A stretch of DNA of 64,000 bases. Source: Odiellus spinosus (lineage: Eukaryota; Arthropoda; Arachnida; Opiliones; Phalangiidae). The stretch lies in the NCBI GenBank assembly GCA_963920705.1, contig OY987238.1, forward strand, positions 310,001 through 374,000. Direction: 5' to 3'. Shown here piece after piece: positions 53,476 through 64,000 of this stretch. A program made the position numbers and the translations under genes. Under the pieces are notes generated by a model. It was not told where the DNA came from. It saw only the letters and a program-made list of their open reading frames with translations, and did no database searches. Each line of letters begins with the position of its first letter. Position 1 is the stretch's first letter.

Positions 53476-55853
53476 CCAAGTATAGATCCACAAATTTCTC
53501 AAGTATAGATCCACGAATTTCCCAAGTATAGATCCACAAATTTCCCAAGTATAGATCCACAAATTTCCCAAGTATAGATCCACAAATTTCCCAAGTAAAG
53601 ATCCACAAATTTCCCAAGTATTTATCCACAAATTTCCCAAATATAGATCCACAAATTTCCCAAGTATAGATCCACAAATTTCCCAAGTATAGATCCACAA
53701 ATTTCCCAAGTATAGATTCACAAATTTCCCAAATATAGATCCACAAATTTCCCAAGTATAGATCCACAAATTTCCCAAATATAGATCCACAAATTTCCCA
53801 AGTATAGATTCACAAATTTCCCAAGTATAGATCCACAAATTTCCCAAGTAAAGATCCACAAATTTCCCAAGTATTTATCCACAAATTTCCCAAGTATAGA
53901 TCCACAAATTTCCCAAGTATAGATCCACAAATTTCCCAAATATAGATCCACAAATTTCCCAAGTATAGATTCACAAATTTCCCAAGTATAGATCCACAAA
54001 TTTCCCAAGTAAAGATTCACAAATTTCCCAAGTATAGATCCACAAATTTCCCAATTGTAGATCCACAAATTTCCCAAGTAAAGATCCACAAATTTCCCAA
54101 GTATTTATCCACAAATTTCCCAAATATAGATCCACAAATTTCCCAAGTATAGTTCCACAAATTTCCCACGTATAGATTCACAAATTTCCCAAGTATAGCT
54201 CAACAAATTTTCCAAGTATAGGTCCACAAATTTCCCAAGTATAGATCCACAAATTTCCCAAGTATAGATCCACAAATTTCCCAAGTAGAAATCCACAAAT
54301 TTCCCGAGTATAGATCCACAAATTTCCCAAGTATAGATCCACAAATTTCCCGAGTATAGATCCACAAATTTCCCAAGTATAGATCCACAAATTTCCCAAG
54401 TAAAGATCCACAAATTTCCCAAGTATTTATCCACAAATTTCCCAAGTATAGATCCACAAATTTCCTAAGTAAAGATCCACAAATTTCCCAAGTATTTATC
54501 CACAAATTTCCCAAGTATTTATCCACAAATTTACCAAGTATTTATCCACAAATTTCCCAAGTATAGATTTACAAATTTCCCAGGTATAGATCCACAAATT
54601 TCCCAAGTATAGATCCACAAATTTCCCAAGTATAGATCCACAAATTTCCCAAGTATAGATCCACAAATTTCCCAAGTATAGATATACAAATTTCCCAGGT
54701 ATAGATCCACAAATTTCCCAAGTATAGATCCACAAATTTCCCAAGTATAGATCCACAAATTTCCCAAGTATAGATCCACAAATTTTCGAAGTATAGATCC
54801 ACAAATTTCCCAAGTAAAGATCCACAAATTTCCCAAGTATTTACGAATAAATTTCCCAAGTATTTATCCGCAAATTTCTCATGTATTTATCCACAAATTT
54901 CCCAAGTATTTATCCAAAAATTTCCCAAGTATAGATTTACAAATTTCCCAAGTATAGATTTACAAATTTCCCAAGTATAGATTTACAAATTTCCCAAGTA
55001 TAGATCCACAAATTTCCCAAGTATAGATTTACAAATTTCCCAAGTATAGATCCACAAATTTCCCAAGTATAGATCCACAAATTTCCCAAGTAAAGATCCA
55101 CAAATTTCCCAAGTATTTATCCACAAATTTCCCAAGTATTTATCCACAAATTTACCAAGTATTTATCCACAAATTTCCCAAGTATAGATTTACAAATTTC
55201 CCAGGTATAGATCCACAAATTTCCCAAGTATAGATCCACAAATTTCCCAAGTATAGATCCACAAATTTCCCAAGTATAGATCCACAAATTTCCCAAGTAT
55301 AGATATACAAATTTCCCAGGTATAGATCCACAAATTTCCCAAGTATAGATCCACAAATTTCCCAAGTATAGATCCACAAATTTCCCAAGTATAGATCCAC
55401 AAATTTTCGAAGTATAGATCCACAAATTTCCCAAGTAAAGATCCACAAATTTCCCAAGTATTTACGAATAAATTTCCCAAGTATTTATCCGCAAATTTCT
55501 CATGTATTTATCCACAAATTTCCCAAGTATTTATCCAAAAATTTCCCAAGTATAGATTTACAAATTTCCCAAGTATAGATTTACAAATTTCCCAAGTATA
55601 GATTTACAAATTTCCCAAGTATAGATCCACAAATTTCCCAAGTATAGATTTACAAATTTCCCAAGTATAGATCCACAAATTTCCCAAGTATAGATCCACA
55701 AATTTCCCAAGTATAGATCCACAAATTTCCCATGTATAGATCCACAAATTTCCCAAGTATAGATCCACAAATTTCTCAAGTATAGATCCACGAATTTCCC
55801 AAGTATAGATCCACAAATTTCCCAAGTATAGATCCACAAATTTCCCAAGTATA

Positions 55854-55921
55854 GATTCACAAATTTCCCAAGTAAAGATCCACAAAAATTTGTGGATCTT
55901 TACTTGGGAAATTTGTGAATC
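55854..55921. repeat. 68-bp palindrome of inverted satellite, copy 2
   Basis: Identical to the palindrome at 53,408, 2,446 bp further on (1,825 plus 621). Confidence 0.95.
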
Positions 55922-57678
55922 CCAAGTATAGATCCACAAATTTCTCAAGTATAGATCCACGAATTTCCCAAGTATAGATCCACAAATTTCCCAAGTATAG
56001 ATCCACAAATTTCCCAAGTATAGATCCACAAATTTCCCAAGTAAAGATCCACAAATTTCCCAAGTATTTATCCACAAATTTCCCAAATATAGATCCACAA
56101 ATTTCCCAAGTATAGATCCACAAATTTCCCAAGTATAGATCCACAAATTTCCCAAGTATAGATTCACAAATTTCCCAAATATAGATCCACAAATTTCCCA
56201 AGTATAGATCCACAAATTTCCCAAATATAGATCCACAAATTTCCCAAGTATAGATTCACAAATTTCCCAAGTATAGATCCACAAATTTCCCAAGTAAAGA
56301 TCCACAAATTTCCCAAGTATTTATCCACAAATTTCCCAAGTATAGATCCACAAATTTCCCAAGTATAGATCCACAAATTTCCCAAATATAGATCCACAAA
56401 TTTCCCAAGTATAGATTCACAAATTTCCCAAGTATAGATCCACAAATTTCCCAAGTAAAGATTCACAAATTTCCCAAGTATAGATCCACAAATTTCCCAA
56501 TTGTAGATCCACAAATTTCCCAAGTAAAGATCCACAAATTTCCCAAGTATTTATCCACAAATTTCCCAAATATAGATCCACAAATTTCCCAAGTATAGTT
56601 CCACAAATTTCCCACGTATAGATTCACAAATTTCCCAAGTATAGCTCAACAAATTTTCCAAGTATAGGTCCACAAATTTCCCAAGTATAGATCCACAAAT
56701 TTCCCAAGTATAGATCCACAAATTTCCCAAGTAGAAATCCACAAATTTCCCGAGTATAGATCCACAAATTTCCCAAGTATAGATCCACAAATTTCCCGAG
56801 TATAGATCCACAAATTTCCCAAGTATAGATCCACAAATTTCCCAAGTAAAGATCCACAAATTTCCCAAGTATTTATCCACAAATTTCCCAAGTATAGATC
56901 CACAAATTTCCTAAGTAAAGATCCACAAATTTCCCAAGTATTTATCCACAAATTTCCCAAGTATTTATCCACAAATTTACCAAGTATTTATCCACAAATT
57001 TCCCAAGTATAGATTTACAAATTTCCCAGGTATAGATCCACAAATTTCCCAAGTATAGATCCACAAATTTCCCAAGTATAGATCCACAAATTTCCCAAGT
57101 ATAGATCCACAAATTTCCCAAGTATAGATATACAAATTTCCCAGGTATAGATCCACAAATTTCCCAAGTATAGATCCACAAATTTCCCAAGTATAGATCC
57201 ACAAATTTCCCAAGTATAGATCCACAAATTTTCGAAGTATAGATCCACAAATTTCAAAAGTAAAGATCCACAAATTTCCCAAGTATTTACGAATAAATTT
57301 CCCAAGTATTTATCCGCAAATTTCTCATGTATTTATCCACAAATTTCCCAAGTATTTATCCAAAAATTTCCCAAGTATAGATTTACAAATTTCCCAAGTA
57401 TAGATTTACAAATTTCCCAAGTATAGATTTACAAATTTCCCAAGTATAGATCCACAAATTTCCCAAGTATAGATTTACAAATTTCCCAAGTATAGATCCA
57501 CAAATTTCCCAAGTATAGATCCACAAATTTCCCAAGTATAGATCCACAAATTTCCCATGTATAGATCCACAAATTTCCCAAGTATAGATCCACAAATTTC
57601 TCAAGTATAGATCCACGAATTTCCCAAGTATAGATCCACAAATTTCCCAAGTATAGATCCACAAATTTCCCAAGTATA

Positions 57679-57746
57679 GATTCACAAATTTCCCAAGTAA
57701 AGATCCACAAAAATTTGTGGATCTTTACTTGGGAAATTTGTGAATC
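57679..57746. repeat. 68-bp palindrome of inverted satellite, copy 3
   Basis: Identical to the palindrome at 55,854, 1,825 bp further on. Confidence 0.95.
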
Positions 57747-59969
57747 CCAAGTATAGATCCACAAATTTCTCAAGTATAGATCCACGAATTTCCCAAGTAT
57801 AGATCCACAAATTTCCCAAGTATAGATCCACAAATTTCCCAAGTATAGATCCACAAATTTCCCAAGTAAAGATCCACAAATTTCCCAAGTATTTATCCAC
57901 AAATTTCCCAAATATAGATCCACAAATTTCCCAAGTATAGATCCACAAATTTCCCAAGTATAGATCCACAAATTTCCCAAGTATAGATTCACAAATTTCC
58001 CAAATATAGATCCACAAATTTCCCAAGTATAGATCCACAAATTTCCCAAATATAGATCCACAAATTTCCCAAGTATAGATTCACAAATTTCCCAAGTATA
58101 GATCCACAAATTTCCCAAGTAAAGATCCACAAATTTCCCAAGTATTTATCCACAAATTTCCCAAGTATAGATCCACAAATTTCCCAAGTATAGATCCACA
58201 AATTTCCCAAATATAGATCCACAAATTTCCCAAGTATAGATTCACAAATTTCCCAAGTATAGATCCACAAATTTCCCAAGTAAAGATTCACAAATTTCCC
58301 AAGTTTTTATCCACAAATTTCCCAAATATGGATCCACAAATTTCGCAAGTATAGATCCACAAATTTCCCACGTATAGATTCACAAATTTCCCAAGTATAG
58401 CTCAACAAATTTCCCAAGTATAGGTCCACAAATTTCCCAAGTATAGATCCACAAATTTCCCAAGTATAGATCCACAAATTTCCCAAGTATAGATCCACAA
58501 ATTTCCCAAGTATAGATCCACAAATTTCCCAAGTATAGATCCACGAATTTCCCAAGTATAGATCCACAAATTTCCCAAGTATAGATCCACAAATTTCCCA
58601 AGTATAGATCCACAAATTTTCCAAGAATAGATACACAAATTTCCTAAGTAAAGATCCACAAATTTCCCAAGTATTTATCCTCAAATTTCCCAAGTATTTA
58701 TCCACAAATTTCCCAAGTATTTATCCACAAATTTCCCAAGTATTTATCCACAAATTTCCCAAGTATAGATCCACAAATTTCCCAAGTATAGATCCACAAA
58801 TTTCCCAAGTATTTATCCACAAATTTCCCAAGTATAGATTTACAAATTTCCCAGGTATAGATCCACAAATTTCCCAAGTATAGATCCACAAATTTCCCAA
58901 GTATAGATCCACAAATTTCCCAAGTATAGATCCACAAATTTTCGAAGTATAGATCCACAAATTTCCCAAGTAAAGATCCACAAATTTCCCAAGTATTTAC
59001 GAATAAATTTCCCAAGTATTTATCCGCAAATTTCTCATGTATTTATCCACAAATTTCCCAAATATTTATCCAAAAATTTCCCAAGTATAGATTTACAAAT
59101 TTCCCAAGTATAGATTTACAAATTTCCCAAGTATAGATTTACAAATTTCCCAAGTATAAATTTACAAATTTCCCAAGTATAGATCCACAAATTTCCCAAG
59201 TATAGATTTACAAATTTCCCAAGTATAGATCCACAAATTTCCCAAGTATAGATCCACAAATTTCCCAAGTATAGATCCACAAATTTCCCAAGTATAGATC
59301 CACAAATTTCCCAAGTATAGATCCACAAATTTCCCAAGTATAGGTCCACAAATTTCCCAAGTATAGATCCACAGATTTCCCAAGTATTTATCCACAAATT
59401 TCCCAAGTATTTATCCACAAATTTCCCAAGTATTTATCCACAAATTTCCCAAGTATAGATTTACAAATTTCCCAAGTATAGATCCACAAATTTCCCAAGT
59501 ATAGATTAACAAATTTCCCAAGTATAGAGACACAAATTTAACAAGTATAGATCCACAAATTTCCCAAGTATAGATCCACAAATTCCCCATGTATAGATCC
59601 ACAAATTTCCCAAGTATAGATTCACAAATTTTCGAAGTATAGATCCACAAATTTCCCAAGTAAAGATCCACAAATTTCCCAAGTATTTACGAATAAATTT
59701 CCCAAGTATTTATCCACAAATTTCTCAAGTATTTATCCACAAATTTCCCAAGTATTTATCCAAAAATTTCCCAAGTATAGATTTACAAATTTCCCAAGTA
59801 TAGATTTACAAATTTCCCAAGTATAGATCCACAAATTTCCCAAGTATAGATCCACAAATTTCCCAAGTATTTATCCACAAATTTCCCAAGTATAGATCCA
59901 AAAATTTCCTAAGTAAAGATCCACAAATTTCCCAAGTATTTATCCACAAATTTCCCAAGTATTTATCCA

Positions 59970-60700
59970 CAAATTTCCTAAGTATTTATCCACAAATTTC
60001 CCAAGTATTTATCCACAAATTTCCCAAGTATAGATCCACAAATTTCCCACGTATAGATCCACAAATTTCCCAAGTATAGCTCAACAAATGTCCCAAGTAT
60101 AGGTCCACAAATTTCCCAAGTATAGATCAACAAATTTCCCAAGTATAGATCCACAAATTTCCCAAGTATAGATCCACAAATTTTCCAAGTATAGATCCAC
60201 AAATTTCCCAAGTATAGATCCACAAATTTTCGAAGTATAGATCCACAAATTTCCCAAGTATAGATCCACAAATTTCCCAAGTAAAGATCCACAAATTTCC
60301 CAAGTATTTATCCACAAATTTCCCAAGTATTTATCCACAAATTTCCTAAGTATTTATCCACAAATTTCCCAAGTATTTATCCACAAATTTCCCAAGTATA
60401 GATCCACAAATTTCCCACGTATAGATCCACAAATTTCCCAAGTATAGCTCAACAAATGTCCCAAGTATAGGTCCACAAATTTCCCAAGTATAGATCAACA
60501 AATTTCCCAAGTATAGATCCACAAATTTCCCAAGTATAGATCCACAAATTTTCCAAGTATAGATCCACAAATTTCCCAAGTATAGATCCACAAATTTTCG
60601 AAGTATAGATCCACAAATTTCCCAAGTATAGATCCACAAATTTCCCAAGTAAAGATCCACAAATTTCCCAAGTATTTATCCACAAATTTCCCAAATATAG
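59970..60700. repeat. 368-bp tandem duplication
   Basis: Sixteen monomers repeated once. Positions 59,978 and 60,346 correspond, each following a TTTCCTAAGTATTTATCC variant, and the CAACAAATGTCCC variant occurs in both copies (near 60,083 and 60,451). Confidence 0.75.
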
Positions 60701-60886
60701 ATCAACAAATTTCCCAAGTATAGATCCACAAATTTCCCAAGTATAGATCCACAAATTTTCCAAGTAAAGGTCCACAAATTTCCCAAGTATTTATCCACAA
60801 ATTTCCCAAATATAGATCCACAAATTTCCCAAGTATAGATCCACAAATTTCCCAAGTATAGATCCACAAATTTCCCAAGTATAGAT

Positions 60887-62063
60887 TCACAAATTTCCCA
60901 AATATAGATCCACAAATTTCCCAAGTATAGATCCACAAATTTCCCAAATATAGATCCACAAATTTCCCAAGTATAGATTCACAAATTTCCCAAGTATAGA
61001 TCCACAAATTTCCCAAGTAAAGATCCACAAATTTCCCAAGTATTTATCCACAAATTTCCCAAGTATAGATCCACAAATTTCCCAAGTATAGATCCACAAA
61101 TTTCCCAAATATAGATCCACAAATTTCCCAAGTATAGATTCACAAATTTCCCAAGTATAGATCCACAAATTTCCCAAGTAAAGATCCACAAATTTCCCAA
61201 GTATTTATCCACAAATTTCCCAAATATGGATCCACAAATTTCCCAAGTATAGATCCACAAATTTCCCACGTATAGATTCACAAATTTCCCAAGTATAGAT
61301 CCACAAATTTCCCAAGTATAGATCCACAAATTTCCCAAGTATAGATCCACAAATTTTACAAGTAAAGATCCACAAATTTCCCAAGTATTTATCCACAAAT
61401 TTCCCAAATATAGATCCACAAATTTCCCAAGTATAGATCCACAAATTTCCCAAGTATAGATCCACAAATTTCCCAAGTATAGATTCACAAATTTCCCAAA
61501 TATAGATCCACAAATTTCCCAAGTATAGATCCACAAATTTCCCAAATATAGATCCACAAATTTCCCAAGTATAGATTCACAAATTTCCCAAGTATAGATC
61601 CACAAATTTCCCAAGTAAAGATCCACAAATTTCCCAAGTATTTATCCACAAATTTCCCAAGTATAGATCCACAAATTTCCCAAGTATAGATCCACAAATT
61701 TCCCAAATATAGATCCACAAATTTCCCAAGTATAGATTCACAAATTTCCCAAGTATAGATCCACAAATTTCCCAAGTAAAGATCCACAAATTTCCCAAGT
61801 ATTTATCCACAAATTTCCCAAATATGGATCCACAAATTTCCCAAGTATAGATCCACAAATTTCCCACGTATAGATTCACAAATTTCCCAAGTATAGATCC
61901 ACAAATTTCCCAAGTATAGATCCACAAATTTCCCAAGTATAGATCCACAAATTTCCCAAGTATAGATCCACGAATTTCCCAAGTATAGATCCATAAATTT
62001 CCCAAGTATAGATCCACAAATTTCCCAAGTATAGATCCACAAATTTTCCAAGAATAGATACAC
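60887..62063. repeat. 598-bp tandem duplication
   Basis: Twenty-six monomers repeated once: 60,887/61,485 and 61,205/61,803 correspond. Both copies carry CAAATATGGATCC followed by CCCACGTATAG. The copies diverge after about 62,060. Confidence 0.7.
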
Positions 62064-63023
62064 AAATTTCCCAAGTATAGATCCACAAATTTCCTAAGTA
62101 AAGATCCACAAATTTCCCAAGTATTTATCCTCAAATTTCCCAAGTATTTATCCTCAAATTTCCCAAGTATTTATCCACAAATTTCCCAAGTATTTATCCA
62201 CAAATTTCCCAAGTATTTATCCACAAATTTCCCAAGTATAGATCCACAAATTTCCCAAGTATAGATCCACAAATTTCCCAAGTATTTATCCACAAATTTC
62301 CCAAGTATAGATTTACAAATTTCCCAGGTATAGATCCACAAATTTCCCAAGTATAGATCCACAAATTTCCCAAGTATAGATCCACAAATTTCCCAAGTAT
62401 AGATCCACAAATTTTCGAAGTATAGATCCACAAATTTCCCAAGTAAAGATCCACAAATTTCCCAAGTATTTACGAATAAATTTCCCAAGTATTTATCCGC
62501 AAATTTCTCATGTATTTATCCACAAATTTCCCAAATATTTATCCAAAAATTTCCCAAGTATAGATTTACAAATTTCCCAAGTATAGATTTACAAATTTCC
62601 CCAGTATAGATTTACAAATTTCCCAAGTATAGATTTACAAATTTCCCAAGTATAGATCCACAAATTTCCCAAGTATAGATTTACAAATTTCCCAAGTATA
62701 GATCCACAAATTTCCCAAGTATAGATCCACAAATTTCCCAAGTATAGATCCACAAATTTCCCATGTATAGATCCACAAATTTCCCAAGTATAGATCCACA
62801 AATTTCCCAAGTATAGATCCACAAATTTCCCAAGTATAGATCCACAAATTTCCCAAGTATAGGTCCACAAATTTCCCAAGTATAGATCCACAGATTTCCC
62901 AAGTATTTATCCACAAATTTCCCAAGTATTTATCCACAAATTTCCCAAGTATTTATCCACAAATTTCCCAAGTATAGATTTACAAATTTCCCAAGTATAG
63001 ATCCAAAAATTTCCCAAGTATAG

Positions 63024-64000
63024 ATTAACAAATTTCCCAAGTATAGAGACACAAATTTAACAAGTATAGATCCACAAATTTCCCAAGTATAGATCCACAA
63101 ATTTCCCAAGTATAGATTTACAAATTTCCCAAGTATAGATCCACAAATTTCCCAAGTATAGATCCACAAATTTCCCAAGTATAGATCCACAAATTTCCCA
63201 TGTATAGATCCACAAATTTCCCAAGTATAGATCCACAAATTTCCCAAGTATAGATCCACAAATTTCCCAAGTATAGATCCACAAATTTCCCAAGTATAGA
63301 TCCACAAATTTCCCAAGTATAGGTCCACAAATTTCCCAAGTATAGATCCACAGATTTCCCAAGTATTTATCCACAAATTTCCCAAGTATTTATCCACAAA
63401 TTTCCCAAGTATTTATCCACAAATTTCCCAAGTATAGATTTACAAATTTCCCAAGTATAGATCCACAAATTTCCCAAGTATAGATTAACAAATTTCCCAA
63501 GTATAGAGACACAAATTTAACAAGTATAGATCCACAAATTTCCCAAGTATAGATCCACAAATTCCCCATGTATAGATCCACAAATTTCCCAAGTATAGAT
63601 TCACAAATTTTCGAAGTATAGATCCACAAATTTCCCAAGTAAAGATCCACAAATTTCCCAAGTATTTACGAATAAATTTCCCAAGTATTTATCCACAAAT
63701 TTCCCAAGTATAGATCCACAAATTTCCCAAGTATAGATCCACAAATTTCCCAAATATAGATCCACAAATTTCCCAAGTATAGATTCACAAATTTCCCAAG
63801 TATAGATCCACAAATTTCCCAAGTAAAGATCCACAAATTTCCCAAGTATTTATCCACAAATTTCCCAAATATGGATCCACAAATTTCCCAAGTATAGATC
63901 CACAAATTTCCCACGTATAGATTCACAAATTTCCCAAGTATAGATTAACAAATTTCCCAAGTATAGAGACACAAATTTAACAAGTATAGATCCACAAATT
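63024..64000. repeat. 460-bp higher-order repeat at the window end
   Basis: The monomer pair TATAGATTAAC and TATAGAGACAC, followed by AATTTAACAAG, occurs near 63,024, 63,484 and 63,945, giving 460- and 461-bp steps (twenty monomers). An earlier relative lies near 59,505. The last copy is cut by the window edge. Confidence 0.65.

Larger units (their letters stand above)
52706..58300. repeat. Higher-order units of 1,825 bp with a 621-bp partial unit
   Basis: The ATTTACCAAG/CCCAGGTATAG marker recurs at about 52,706, 54,531, 55,152 and 56,977, giving intervals of 1,825, 621 and 1,825 bp. The third full copy runs on to about 58,300. Each full copy carries one 68-bp palindrome about 702 bp after the marker. 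The 621-bp piece (27 monomers) is a truncated copy of the unit's start and lacks the palindrome. Confidence 0.8.
40592..64000. repeat. 23-bp satellite array, family B (right block)
   Basis: Continuation of the family B array beyond the transposon with the same monomer and orientation. Frequent variants are TATTTATCC, TATAGATTT, TAAAGATCC, CCCACGTATAG, CAAATATAG, CCCAGGTATAG and TATTTACGAATAAATTTCCC. It is strongly organised into higher-order units (1,633, 1,702/1,840, 1,825 and 598 bp, and shorter). It contains three short palindromes, the only reverse-oriented satellite seen. No gene, RNA or second transposon is visible across 23 kb. Confidence 0.97.

Noticed and set aside
1..64000. CENP-B box in the satellite monomer
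   Set aside because: No monomer contains the TTCG and CGGG core elements of the mammalian CENP-B box. The monomer is A/T-rich with CCC as its only C-run.

Overview
The window is almost entirely a tandem satellite DNA array with a 23-bp monomer, interrupted once by a complete-looking DNA transposon. This is eukaryotic nuclear DNA. The evidence is the long head-to-tail satellite, the higher-order repeat structure, and a pogo/Tigger-type (Tc1/mariner superfamily) transposase that best fits a two-exon gene with canonical GT-AG splice sites. I favour an invertebrate animal, possibly an arthropod, but the sequence alone does not fix the species.

Layout. (1) 1 to about 15,634 is satellite family A: an A5T3 tract, then CCCAAG, then TATAGATCC or variants (TATAGATCG, TAGAGATTC, TAGCGATTC). 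(2) At about 15,635 the array switches abruptly, in register, to family B, where the A5 tract is replaced by CACAAA and common variants read TATTTATCC, TAAAGATCC and TATAGATTT. Family B runs to 37,049. (3) 37,050-40,591 is a 3,542-bp pogo-like transposon with 24-bp perfect terminal inverted repeats and a TA target duplication. It carries one transposase gene on the minus strand. (4) Family B resumes at 40,592 and runs to the window end. Both families are nested into higher-order units of about 0.4-2.4 kb, many tandemly duplicated.

How the parts relate. The element sits in an ordinary monomer: removing it and one TA restores a perfect 23-bp repeat, and two related copies of the same higher-order repeat in this window (TA at 49,931 and 51,564) lack it. 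Inside the element, the left (3') end holds ten CGGAC motifs spaced 20-22 bp apart, about two helical turns. The same core is in both terminal repeats, so I infer a transposase-binding array. Three identical 68-bp palindromes (53,408, 55,854, 57,679) are the only reverse-oriented satellite I found. They mark three copies of a 1,825-bp unit.

The many minus-strand open frames in the satellite are not genes. The consensus monomer happens to lack stop codons on that strand, and because 23 is not a multiple of three all three frames stay open. I found no other protein gene, RNA gene or CRISPR array. All period and copy statements were made by eye and by coordinate differences, not by alignment software.
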